Positions 37,446-46,800 of a DNA stretch of 64,000 nt are shown piece by piece (the stretch's first letter is position 1; the number at the start of each line of letters is the position of its first letter). The position numbers were made by a program, and so were the translations under genes. This DNA is from Bacteroidia bacterium (lineage in GTDB: Bacteria; Bacteroidota; Bacteroidia; Chitinophagales; UBA2359). The stretch is taken from positions 62,001 to 126,000 of the forward strand of contig JAUHXA010000007.1 in the NCBI GenBank assembly GCA_030427245.1, given 5' to 3'. A model generated the notes under the pieces. The model was given only the letters and a program-made list of their open reading frames with translations, was not told the origin of the DNA and ran no database searches.

Positions 37446-38417
37446 CTACCTTCTTCTACCTGTTGGCAGTTTTTTATTTCTTTCAAAAATCATCTCTGCC
37501 GCAATACTAAAAGCAATCTCCATCGCCGTTTTACTATATATTTTTACACCAATCGGTGCTGCAACATGTGATAATTGTTCAAGTGAGATACCTTCGGCTT
37601 CTAATTCTTGGTAAAGTGTCTGTATTTTGGCATCGCTTCCCATCATGCCGATGTAAGCGAAAGATTTATTGTACAATTGTTGAAGTATCAACTTATCTGT
37701 TCGATACGAAAAAGTTACAATCACTACTGAATCATCTTCACCCCAAAAAACGATATTCTCTACCTCTCCGTAATTCACCAAATGGATTTCATCTGCAAAT
37801 TCATTTTTTTGGAGCGTGTTCAACTCCCGACGATCATCATACACCATCACATAAAAACCCAATAGAGAAAGGACTTGAGACAACGCTAAACCCACATGAC
37901 CGCCTCCAAAAATATGCACACGTTTAGGGTTATTCAAAGAAACAATCACTTCAAATTGCTCTGTATCATCTAATTGGTACAACCGTTCACTTTCTTGAGG
38001 TTCTGCAATAGAAATTCCATTTTGAGTCAGTTTGATTTTGACAGAGTTGGTTGTTTTTTCTTTTGCTTCAAGAACTTTCTGTAAGAACTGTAAATCTTTT
38101 TTTTGAAGGGGGACAATTGCCACCATCTGTTCACCTGAACAAATCATACCCGATTGATTTTTAGCGTGTTTCTTATCATGATACTGTTTTTTAATCAATA
38201 CCTTCTCTGCCTTTTTCTGCAATTGTCGCCTTGCCAACTCTAAGAGTTTGACCTCCATAATCCCTCCTCCAATAGTACCCACAAATTCGCCATCTTCCGC
38301 TAAAGCCATTGAAAAACCTTTCCGTCCAGGTGAACTACCTTCATTATCTATGACATACAATAGAATTGCGGATTGATTTTGTTGGATTTTTTCTAAAAGG
38401 AAATCGAATACTTTCAT
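37446..38417 (-). CDS. XdhC/CoxI family protein
   Basis: 323 residues from ATG 38417; the longer frame starts at a TTG with a hydrophobic extension. N-terminal XdhC_CoxI domain (AILLYVIDNEGSSPGRKGFSMAL, GTIGGGIMEVKLLELA) and a C-terminal Rossmann domain (VHIFGGGHVGLALSQVL near 190; YIGMMGSDAK). XdhC proteins insert or sulfurate the molybdenum cofactor for xanthine-dehydrogenase-type enzymes. It is divergent from the mocA-like gene, which fits a shared molybdoenzyme-maturation role, but no molybdoenzyme is in the window. Confidence 0.9.
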   Translation of the reverse strand: MKVFDFLLEKIQQNQSAILLYVIDNEGSSPGRKGFSMALAEDGEFVGTIGGGIMEVKLLELARRQLQKKAEKVLIKKQYHDKKHAKNQSGMICSGEQMVAIVPLQKKDLQFLQKVLEAKEKTTNSVKIKLTQNGISIAEPQESERLYQLDDTEQFEVIVSLNNPKRVHIFGGGHVGLALSQVLSLLGFYVMVYDDRRELNTLQKNEFADEIHLVNYGEVENIVFWGEDDSVVIVTFSYRTDKLILQQLYNKSFAYIGMMGSDAKIQTLYQELEAEGISLEQLSHVAAPIGVKIYSKTAMEIAFSIAAEMIFERNKKLPTGRRR

Positions 38418-38571
38418 GAATAAGAAGATTAAAACGATTGTAATTTTAATCAAAAAAATATACTGCCACAAAAAAGATTCAACATTTTAGTACTATTGCA
38501 GGACAAGCTATCAAGCAAATAGACCGGCTTGATTTTGTATTGTACCAAAATCAATCAATCAAATCAGTGTT

Positions 38572-39264
38572 ATGAGTGATTCTACTACATCGAATACGAA
38601 TGAAACAAAGATTGCTTTCACTTCAATACCTTCCATCTCATTTCCCATTACCGCCATTGTCCTTGCCGCAGGGCTTTCCCGAAGAATGGGCAAACAAAAT
38701 AAACTACTCTTGAAAATAGAAGGGCAAACTTTGATTGAAAAAGTGGTTGAAACAGTTTTGAAGTCAAAAATTGAGGAGATAATTGTGGTTTTGGGACATG
38801 AAGCGATTAAGGTACAACATGTTTTGAAGGGAAAATCAATTACAATGGTCAAAAATCCAATGTACCAATTAGGTATGACTACCTCCATACAAGCGGGTGT
38901 TCAAGCAGCTTCAAAGGAGTCGAAAGGTTACATGATTGTCTTAGGTGATTTGGCACAAATTGAAGTTGCAACTCTTAATGCACTTATCGAAGCTTTCCAG
39001 AAAATAATGGAAGAAAAAGAAGAAGACAACCCAACGCCCATGCCTATTATCGTCCCTACCTTTGAAGGAAAAAGAGGCAATCCAGTCATTTTTTCCAGTC
39101 GTTTTCGAGCTGCAATTTTACAACATCCCGAGATGAACGGCTGCAAAGGTATCATAGAAGCAAATCTTGATTGTGTCATTACAGTCGAAATGGCCAATAA
39201 TCACATTTTGAAGGACATAGATACCCCCGAAGATTATGACGGTTTGATTAATCTTGAAGATTAA
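38572..39264 (+). CDS. MobA-like nucleotidyltransferase (molybdenum cofactor cytidylyltransferase type)
   Basis: 230 residues. ITAIVLAAGLSRRMGKQNKLLL (from residue 22) is the MobA/MocA nucleotide-binding start and GNPVIFSSRF is conserved; the family GDMP loop reads GDLAQ. The C-terminus DIDTPEDYDGL is typical. MocA adds CMP to the molybdenum cofactor for xanthine-dehydrogenase-class enzymes. It sits divergently next to xdhC (154-base gap), which favours MocA over MobA. Confidence 0.85.
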   Translation: MSDSTTSNTNETKIAFTSIPSISFPITAIVLAAGLSRRMGKQNKLLLKIEGQTLIEKVVETVLKSKIEEIIVVLGHEAIKVQHVLKGKSITMVKNPMYQLGMTTSIQAGVQAASKESKGYMIVLGDLAQIEVATLNALIEAFQKIMEEKEEDNPTPMPIIVPTFEGKRGNPVIFSSRFRAAILQHPEMNGCKGIIEANLDCVITVEMANNHILKDIDTPEDYDGLINLED

Positions 39265-39284
39265 AATATTGGGTAAATCAAGCT

Positions 39285-39359
39285 TCAAATATCATCTATC
39301 CTACATCCTACATCCTACATCCTACATCCACCCCTTACGCTCACGTTTAGATGGATGTA
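39285..39359. repeat. CCTACAT tandem heptamers and hairpin in a convergent gap
   Basis: After the mocA stop comes TCAAATATCATCTATC (one change from 9763-9778), then four tandem CCTACAT units (39300-39328). TACATCCA (39323-39330) pairs with TGGATGTA (39352-39359). It may act as a weak bidirectional terminator between mocA and the SDR gene, or be a decayed member of the dispersed repeat at 9763. Confidence 0.5.
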
Positions 39360-39377
39360 AGATGTATGATTCATGGT

Positions 39378-40094
39378 TTACTTCTGCGGTGGCTTTGACG
39401 GACGCACCTCCACCTTACTCGGCAATGTTCGGGCAGGCATTTTCAGCAAATCCACCACGATTTGGCCAATATCCTCCGACTGAATTTTCCAAGCATCTTT
39501 CTCGTTCGGAACATGGTCATTGAAGTAAGTAGCTACCGAGCCAGGCATCACCGTACTCACTTTGATATCCTCCTGTCTTACATCCAACATCAAAGCCTGG
39601 GTGAAACCCACTAAACCAAATTTACTTGCATTGTAAGCCGAGCCACTCGCAAAAAAGTTAGTGCCTGCCAAACTTGCAATGGTGATGATGTAACCTTTCG
39701 ACTTTTTCAATGCCTCTAAAGACGCTTTGACACTGTAAAAAACGCCTGTAAGATTTACATCAATCGTTTCGTTCCATTGGTCAATGGTCAAATCTTCAAT
39801 TTTGGCAAAATGTCCCAATCCCGCATTCGCAATCAGCACATCTAAAGTTCCCCATTCGTCTATCACCGCATCCACTGCTTGCTGCTGTTCTTCAAAATTT
39901 CGCACATCTGCAGCCATGCCAATGCAATGCCCTTCCTTCAATTCATTGAGCGCATTGACCGCCTCATCCACAGTCGTTTGTGTTCGACCCGTAATCGCCA
40001 CTTTCATGCCTTTTTTAATCATCGCTTCCGCAATGCCATATCCAATTCCTTTTGTTCCGCCCGTAATCAAGGCAGTTTTACCATCTAATTTCAT
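39378..40094 (-). CDS. Short-chain dehydrogenase/reductase (3-oxoacyl-ACP-reductase-like)
   Basis: 238 residues. Classical SDR: TGGTKGIG (11-18) binds NAD(P), NAG motif (90-92), catalytic Ser141, Tyr154 and Lys158 (YNASK). Arg37 after the second strand favours NADPH. The substrate is unknown; the nearest recognisable family is FabG-like, but no fatty-acid genes lie alongside. Confidence 0.9.
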   Translation of the reverse strand: MKLDGKTALITGGTKGIGYGIAEAMIKKGMKVAITGRTQTTVDEAVNALNELKEGHCIGMAADVRNFEEQQQAVDAVIDEWGTLDVLIANAGLGHFAKIEDLTIDQWNETIDVNLTGVFYSVKASLEALKKSKGYIITIASLAGTNFFASGSAYNASKFGLVGFTQALMLDVRQEDIKVSTVMPGSVATYFNDHVPNEKDAWKIQSEDIGQIVVDLLKMPARTLPSKVEVRPSKPPQK

Positions 40095-40180
40095 ACTTAT
40101 TCGTTGTGTTTAAGTGTTTGTGTTTTGTAAGTGTTTAGGTGAAATGAATCATTCCTCCGAAACCAAAATTCCTGTCCCTA

Positions 40181-40873
40181 TTACGCTAAGTTCAAAAATT
40201 CTCGCATCCATCCAACGAACAAATCTGCATCAATGTTCACTCCCAGGCTCTCAATTCCTTTCTCTGCCTTTTCGACTCCAATCCTTTCCCTTCTATCGGT
40301 TATCAAACCCCGTTCATATTCTTTCGGAAATTCGGGATGCCCTTGAATCCCAATCATGTTGTTTCCCACTTTGAACATAGCAATCGGGCAGTCCTTTGAA
40401 GTTGCCAACACCACGCCATTAGTCGGTAAAACCTGCACTTGGTCTTGGCACAACATAATGGTATTGAAGTGTTTTTGAAAAGGAATCATCCATTCTTCTT
40501 GCTGAATCACTTCAAAGGTGTGGACACCCACACACCAGCCATATTCATTTTTTTGCACCTTACCACCCAATGCCTCTGCCAACATCTGATGTCCAAAACA
40601 ATGACCAATGTACTTTTTTTGATGCTTATGAATTTTCCTTACAAATTCTCTCAATCGCACCACCCAATCCACTTCTTCATATACCGAAGAATGTGACCCT
40701 GTACACACATACATCTCACAATCATGCACCGATTCGGGAAAAACACCATCACAAACGGCATATACTTCAAAGTCAAAATAAGGATAAGTTGCCGCAAACA
40801 TTTCACCATAATTGGATGCAATGTCATGGTATTTTGAAGGGATATGGTCACAAAGCAAAAGTCCAGCTTTCAT
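40181..40873 (-). CDS. Class I glutamine amidotransferase-like protein
   Basis: 230 residues. The nucleophile elbow GHCFGHQ (Cys92) and GHPEF (His179, Glu181) form the GATase triad, as in the glutaminase part of GMP synthase. There is no fused synthetase domain, so it is one of the stand-alone GMP-synthase-like or gamma-glutamyl-peptidase-like amidotransferases. It reads in the same direction as the SDR gene, 86 bases upstream of it. Confidence 0.87.
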   Translation of the reverse strand: MKAGLLLCDHIPSKYHDIASNYGEMFAATYPYFDFEVYAVCDGVFPESVHDCEMYVCTGSHSSVYEEVDWVVRLREFVRKIHKHQKKYIGHCFGHQMLAEALGGKVQKNEYGWCVGVHTFEVIQQEEWMIPFQKHFNTIMLCQDQVQVLPTNGVVLATSKDCPIAMFKVGNNMIGIQGHPEFPKEYERGLITDRRERIGVEKAEKGIESLGVNIDADLFVGWMREFLNLA

Positions 40874-41212
40874 AGAGAAGATTATTTTTCTAAAATAGGA
40901 AAGATAACATATTGCGAATATCGCTCAAAAATGCTATATTGGATGTCGGATTTTGGAATTATTTCTCTTCAATAGACGTTGTTCACAAAGTCCTTTCTAC
41001 GTTTGGTAGATAATCAACTTAAAATTGTCGAATAGTTTAACACTCAAGTTCCTTTATTGGATAAAATTTTAGAGCGATTAATAATCAGCTAAATAAACTT
41101 GGCGATTACATTAATAATCCGATATTTTGTCCTTGAATAAGCTCTTAACCATTTACAATTTTGAAAGCTGAGAATCCGTTACAATATCAACAATTAAAAC
41201 CAACATACCCCT
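40874..41212. other. 339-base divergent gap before the macroglobulin gene
   Basis: Promoters for both the leftward amidotransferase and the rightward macroglobulin must lie here. The sequence is A/T-rich. I found no exact TAnnTTTG box with a TTG partner, no hairpin of note and no small gene. Confidence 0.4.
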
Positions 41213-44200
41213 ATGAACAAATTATCTTTAGTCGTTGCGCTTTGCCTATTATTTGTCATTCAATCCTGCAAATTTGGCGGAGGAACAGAAGTGACACTCG
41301 ACTCAACCAGCTTCGATGAAATCGTCCAACAAAAAGAAAATCTGACCTTTACCTTTAGTCAAGACATCGTTCCTGATTCCATTTCGCAAGACTGGCAAAC
41401 GACGGAATATATACAGTTTTCTCCCCCCATTTCAGGACGCTTCAAATGGAAAAGTAGCAATGAACTGATTTTCTCCCCCAATACGCCTTTTCCTCCCAAT
41501 ACCGATTTTACGGCAACACTTACAAAAGAATTGCTCAAACATGCCGACAAGAAATATTCTTTGGGTGGGAATAAAACAGTCGAATTTCACACCCCTTACC
41601 TACAAATCACCAATACCAATACCTTTTGGAAATTGGCAGAGAATGGCAAAGACCCTGTCATTGGCGCAAACTTAGGCTTCAACTATGCAGTCAAAGCAGA
41701 GGATTTAGCCAAAAACTTGAGCGTAGAAATAGATGGCGAAAACACGACTTACAATCTACTCAACACTGGCGCTACCTCCAATGTCCGCATTGAAATTCCC
41801 AATGTGACATTCAATGATGAAAGCGATATACGTTTTGTATTGGCAAGCGGTTTTCAACTGACCGAAAATAGTCGAGCGACTACCAAGCCTTTGGAAATGA
41901 AAGCAGTATTGGCTGCTCCAACGAGTGTCAGTATTTCGGGAGTAGAAGCCGAACATGATGGTGTTGAAGGTCGAGTAGTGGTGACTACCTCGCAGCAAGT
42001 AACGAAGGAGAATCTCCAAAAAATGATATTCTTCAAACCTTCTATTGCTTTTGAAGTCGTTCCCAACGCATCGGGTTTTATCATCACAAGTGAAAACTTC
42101 GATTCTGCAACGGCTTACGATATGACGCTTTCTAAAGATATTACAGGCGTTTTCAAAGGTAATTTGGGAGAAGACTTTCGACAGCAAGTGACCTTTGGAG
42201 ACCTCGAACCCAATATTGACATTTTAGCAGAAGGCTCGATGTATATGGGGTCAAGAGGAAAAAAGAACATGGCGGTTCGGATTGTGAATGTGGACAAAGT
42301 GAAAGTCAAAATCATCAAAATTTTTGAGAACAACATCATGTCTTTCATGGAACAAGGCTATAGTTGGGGCTGGGAAAGTTTTGAAGAAGATGGCGATTGG
42401 CAATATTACGATTACAAATACTACAATACCGAAAAATACGGAAAGCTGATTTACGAAGTCGAACACAATACCAAAGACCTTGACAAAGTGGGTAAAACCC
42501 GTTTGCTCAATATTGATTTTGCCGACAAATTACCTCAATTTGAGGGGATTTATGTGGTCAAACTTGAAGACATGGACCGCAATTTTGTGACCGCTTCTAC
42601 GGTGATGGCTTACTCTGATATTGGCCTGATGGTGAAGAAAGAAGACAATATGATGTATGTGTTTGCCAACTCACTGCAAACTGCACAGCCGCTTTCGGGT
42701 ACAAATGTTTCTTTTATCAGCCGCACCAATCAACAATTGTTTGCTACCACAACGGATGAAAACGGTTTGGCGACTTTCAAAAACATGAAAGACATTGCTC
42801 CTGATTTTGATGTATCAATAGTGACTGCCCAAAAAGGAAACGACTACAATTTCCTATCCCTTCAAAAAACAAATGTCAATACCTCTCGCTTTGAAGTAGG
42901 TGGAAAACTACCAAACCCTTCTGGTTTTGATGCCTTTATTTATGGCGAACGCAATCTATACCGACCTGGCGAAACGATTCATTCGAGTGCCATTGTACGT
43001 ACAAACAATTGGGAACTCCCACAAGATATTCCTGTGAAGATGACCCTCTTGCTGCCGAATGGTAAGGAGTTCAGAACGGCTCGAAAAACCCTCAACGAAC
43101 AAGGTGCTGCGGAGGCATCTTTTGGCCTACCTGACGGAACAGTGACAGGAACCTATCACCTCGAACTTTACACAGGTGATGATGTATTGTTGGGTTCACA
43201 GCCGATTAGCGTAGAAGAATTTATGCCCGACCGCATCAAAGTCGACATCAGCGCACCTGAAGAAGTGGGCGTAGATGAAAAAATAACATTGGAAGGAACC
43301 GCACTCAATCTGTTTGGGCCTCCTGCTGCTAATCGAAACTATCAGGTCGAAATGAGCTTGAAGCGCAAATACTTCACTCCCAAAGGTTTTGAAGACTACA
43401 ATTTCCATATCGAAAACGACAAGAATTTTGGCAATACCAACAAAGAGGGTAAAACAGACGAAAATGGAAAGTTTTCTGGAACGTTTGAGATTCCAAAAGC
43501 TTATGCGGATATGGGCGTATTGCAGGGACGATTTTACGCTACTGTATTTGACGAATCTGGAAGACCTGTCAATAGAGCTGCAAATTTTGAAGTGAATACC
43601 CAAAATGTCTTTTTAGGAATTGGACGTTTTGACCACTACGTTTCGACCCGCACAAGCATGGATATTCCTTTGGTGGCAGTGACAAAAGAAGGGCAAATTC
43701 AAAACGAAACCGCACAACTTCAAATTATTCGCTACAATTGGCGCACCGTTTTGGAAAGCACAGGTCGTGGTCGCTACCGCTACAAATCTCAAAAGGAAGA
43801 AATAGTAGAGGTGAACAAACCTGTGAAAGTGAGTGGTGAAAATACGGTTTACGCTTATACTCCGAGTCGCTCAGGGAGTTTTGAAGTGCGCTTGAGTAGC
43901 ACTGCAAACCCAAAAGCCTACGTTAGGCAGAATTTTTATGCTTATAGATACGGCGATACAGACAACAATTCTTTTGAAGTGAATCAAGAAGGAGAGGTTG
44001 CCATCAAATTTGACAAGGAAAAATACGAAGTAGGTGAATCGGCTAAAATATTGTTTACCACGCCTTTTGATGGGCGCTTATTGGTGACTTTGGAGCGTGA
44101 CCGAGTGATTCGACACCTCTACTTCAATACCACCAACAAAGCCAAAGAAGTAACCTTTGAAGTGACCAAAGACTATGTGCCGAATGTGTTTATTTCGGCT

Positions 44201-46639
44201 ACCTTGATTCGTCCGATGCAAGAACTGAGTGTGCCATTGACAGTAGCACATGGATATGCGCCTTTGATGGTCGAAAATTCTCGCAACAAGCTGCCATTGA
44301 AGGTGATAGCCAATCAATCAAGTCGTTCTAAAGAAAAGCAAAAAATCCTCATTGAAACTGCTCCAAATGCAGAAGTCACTTTGGCGATTGTGGATGAAGG
44401 GATTTTGCAGATTAAAAACTACCAAACGCCTGACCCTTATGGCTTTTTCTACCAAAAAAGAGGATTGCAGGTGACTTCTCACGATATTTATCCTTACCTC
44501 TTTCCCGAAATAGTGGCTTCAAGTCCATTGGTAGGAGGAGGTGATTTTGACCTCAGCAAGCGTACCAATCCCGTCACTAATAAACGGGTAAAATTGGTGC
44601 GTTATTGGAGTGGAATTTTGAAGGCAAATAGCAGCGGAAAACTGGACTATACGATTGATGTACCGCAGTTTTCGGGCGACTTGCGGGTGATGGCAGTGGC
44701 GTACAAAGACGAAAAATTTGCTTCGGAATCTGCTAATATGAAGGTGGCCGACCCTGTGGTCGTTACAGCAGGTTTGCCACGATTTTTTAGTCCGAATGAT
44801 GAGGTGACGATGCCTGTAACGCTTGCCAATACTACTGACAAAATGGGTTCAGCAAAAGTGACAGTCGAAACGGAAGGTCCGATTGAAATAATTGGTTTGA
44901 CGGATAATTCTGCGGAGTTGAAGCCGAATGTCGAAAATAGGGTAGAATTCAAAGTGCGAGCCAAAGAAGCAGTAGGTGCGGGGAAAGTAATAGTGACGGT
45001 CAATGCTTTGGGCGAAACATTTACGAATGTGACGGACATGACTGTGCGTCCTCCTGCATCCCTTCAAAAACGCTCTGGTTCGGGCATAGTGAAAGGCGGC
45101 AATGGAGAAAGCCTCAATATTGGCAGCGACTTTGTGCCTGAATCCATTGAAGGGCAACTGTTGGTCAGTAAGTCGCCGTTGGCAGAATTTGCAGGCTCAT
45201 TGGAGTATTTGGTAGGGTATCCACATGGATGTGTCGAACAAACGATTTCTAAGGCATTTCCTCAGTTGTACCTTTCTGAATTGACCAAAAGTATAGGTCA
45301 GAAAATGAGAACGGCAACAGGGCAAAATAGCAACAATCCGAACTACAATGTGCAGGAAGCAATTAAGAAATTGCAGTCTATGCAGTTGGCAAATGGCGGA
45401 ATGAGTTATTGGCCAGGGAATCAGGATGTGCATACTTTTGGTAGTGTATTTGCAGCGCATTTTTTGTATGAAGCGAAGAAGGCGGGTTTTGATGTAAACG
45501 AAAAGGCTTTGACGAGCCTCAACAAATACATGAAGCAGATGCTCCGCAAAAAGGAGACTTTTACTTACTATTACTATGATGCAAATGGTCAAACGCAGAC
45601 CCGTGAAATTGCCCCTAAAGATGTGCCGTATGCGCTTTATGTCTTGGCGATGATTGGCGAACCTGATGTGGCAACAATGAACTACTACAAGGCGAATCAA
45701 AACTTATTGGCAACGGATGGAAAGTATCTATTGGCTTCGGCTTATATGCTGGCTGGCGATAGGGCAAAATCGAGTCAGGTGCTTCCTGCAAACTTTACAG
45801 GCGAAACCTCCAAAAAAGTATTTGACCGCAGCTTTTATTCTCCTATTCGTGACCAAGCGATTGCGCTGAATGCCTTGGTGGAAGCCGACCCCGACCATCC
45901 GCAAGTGGGCATTTTGGCGAAACAGTTGGCAGGTGATTTTAGGCGCAGTCGTTGGCTGAATACGCAGGAAAGAGTGTGGACACTTTTGGCACTCGGCAAG
46001 GTAGCAAAGGCTGCTAACAAAGGCACTGTTTCGGCAACGGTACAGGCGGGCGGCAAAACGGTCGGCACGTTTTCGGGTAAGGAGGACTTGGTCTTGTCTT
46101 ATGCGGATTTGAAGAATGATAAAGTAAACATCAATGCAACTGGCGATGGTCAACTGTACTATTTCTGGGGTATTGAGGGCTTAACGGCTGATGGCAGCTA
46201 CAAAGAGGAGGACAGTTTCTTGAAGGTTCGCAAGACATTTTATGACCGTTCGGGTCGTGTCATCAACGATTTGACCGTGAATCAAAACGACTTGGTGGTG
46301 GTGAAATTGACGCTGGCTTCAACGGGTGCGGCTTCGGTGGAAAATGTGGTGGTGACGGACATCCTTCCTGCTGGGTTTGAAATCGAAAATCCCCGCTTGA
46401 ATGCACTACCCAACATGGATTGGGCAAAGGATGCTGCTACGCCTGACCACCAAGATTTTCGGGACGACCGTGTGAACTTCTTCGTGACGGCGACTGCGAA
46501 GCCTAAAAACTTTTATTATATGGTGCGTGCGGTGAGTCCTGGGGAGTTTGTTATGGGACCTGTTTCGGCGGATGCGATGTATGATGGGGAGTATCATAGT
46601 TATCATGGGAGTGGGGTTGTGATGGTGGAGAAGAAGTAA
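41213..46639 (+). CDS. Alpha-2-macroglobulin family lipoprotein
   Basis: 1808 residues. Lipobox VIQSC (Cys19) anchors it in a membrane, facing the periplasm or surface. The order of domains is that of bacterial macroglobulins: an N-terminal Big-like/MG1 region, MG domains (YGERNLYRPGETIHSSAIV near 580 is the MG2 signature), the alpha-2-macroglobulin core (VRYWSGILKANSSGKLDYTIDVPQFSGDLRVMAVAYKD), then the thioester domain with PHGCVEQT, Cys1340 and Gln1343 forming the internal thioester. A C-terminal receptor-binding-like domain ends the protein. These proteins trap and inactivate attacking proteases. E. coli-type loci pair it with pbpC; no such gene is adjacent here. Confidence 0.93.
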   Translation: MNKLSLVVALCLLFVIQSCKFGGGTEVTLDSTSFDEIVQQKENLTFTFSQDIVPDSISQDWQTTEYIQFSPPISGRFKWKSSNELIFSPNTPFPPNTDFTATLTKELLKHADKKYSLGGNKTVEFHTPYLQITNTNTFWKLAENGKDPVIGANLGFNYAVKAEDLAKNLSVEIDGENTTYNLLNTGATSNVRIEIPNVTFNDESDIRFVLASGFQLTENSRATTKPLEMKAVLAAPTSVSISGVEAEHDGVEGRVVVTTSQQVTKENLQKMIFFKPSIAFEVVPNASGFIITSENFDSATAYDMTLSKDITGVFKGNLGEDFRQQVTFGDLEPNIDILAEGSMYMGSRGKKNMAVRIVNVDKVKVKIIKIFENNIMSFMEQGYSWGWESFEEDGDWQYYDYKYYNTEKYGKLIYEVEHNTKDLDKVGKTRLLNIDFADKLPQFEGIYVVKLEDMDRNFVTASTVMAYSDIGLMVKKEDNMMYVFANSLQTAQPLSGTNVSFISRTNQQLFATTTDENGLATFKNMKDIAPDFDVSIVTAQKGNDYNFLSLQKTNVNTSRFEVGGKLPNPSGFDAFIYGERNLYRPGETIHSSAIVRTNNWELPQDIPVKMTLLLPNGKEFRTARKTLNEQGAAEASFGLPDGTVTGTYHLELYTGDDVLLGSQPISVEEFMPDRIKVDISAPEEVGVDEKITLEGTALNLFGPPAANRNYQVEMSLKRKYFTPKGFEDYNFHIENDKNFGNTNKEGKTDENGKFSGTFEIPKAYADMGVLQGRFYATVFDESGRPVNRAANFEVNTQNVFLGIGRFDHYVSTRTSMDIPLVAVTKEGQIQNETAQLQIIRYNWRTVLESTGRGRYRYKSQKEEIVEVNKPVKVSGENTVYAYTPSRSGSFEVRLSSTANPKAYVRQNFYAYRYGDTDNNSFEVNQEGEVAIKFDKEKYEVGESAKILFTTPFDGRLLVTLERDRVIRHLYFNTTNKAKEVTFEVTKDYVPNVFISATLIRPMQELSVPLTVAHGYAPLMVENSRNKLPLKVIANQSSRSKEKQKILIETAPNAEVTLAIVDEGILQIKNYQTPDPYGFFYQKRGLQVTSHDIYPYLFPEIVASSPLVGGGDFDLSKRTNPVTNKRVKLVRYWSGILKANSSGKLDYTIDVPQFSGDLRVMAVAYKDEKFASESANMKVADPVVVTAGLPRFFSPNDEVTMPVTLANTTDKMGSAKVTVETEGPIEIIGLTDNSAELKPNVENRVEFKVRAKEAVGAGKVIVTVNALGETFTNVTDMTVRPPASLQKRSGSGIVKGGNGESLNIGSDFVPESIEGQLLVSKSPLAEFAGSLEYLVGYPHGCVEQTISKAFPQLYLSELTKSIGQKMRTATGQNSNNPNYNVQEAIKKLQSMQLANGGMSYWPGNQDVHTFGSVFAAHFLYEAKKAGFDVNEKALTSLNKYMKQMLRKKETFTYYYYDANGQTQTREIAPKDVPYALYVLAMIGEPDVATMNYYKANQNLLATDGKYLLASAYMLAGDRAKSSQVLPANFTGETSKKVFDRSFYSPIRDQAIALNALVEADPDHPQVGILAKQLAGDFRRSRWLNTQERVWTLLALGKVAKAANKGTVSATVQAGGKTVGTFSGKEDLVLSYADLKNDKVNINATGDGQLYYFWGIEGLTADGSYKEEDSFLKVRKTFYDRSGRVINDLTVNQNDLVVVKLTLASTGAASVENVVVTDILPAGFEIENPRLNALPNMDWAKDAATPDHQDFRDDRVNFFVTATAKPKNFYYMVRAVSPGEFVMGPVSADAMYDGEYHSYHGSGVVMVEKK

Positions 46640-46674
46640 TTTGATATTGAAGATATTACGATAATTGATATTGA

Positions 46675-46712
46675 AGCCTCTGAGAATTTTGGAATTCTTG
46701 GGGGCTTTTTTA
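46675..46712 (+). terminator. Intrinsic terminator of the macroglobulin gene
   Basis: AGCCTCTGAGAATT pairs with AATTCTTGGGGGCT (several G.U pairs), followed by six T and TATG. It lies ~35 bases past the stop. Confidence 0.7.
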
Positions 46713-46800
46713 TGATTTCGAAAAAAGGAAATTGCTTTTACATGACAATAAAATTGTCATTTATGTATATATTTAGAAATAAATATTTTTACAAAAAACT

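Noticed and set aside
39300-39328. CCTACAT tandem units as a CRISPR or iteron origin
   Set aside because: Only four 7-base units, no rep gene, and a simple position between convergent genes.
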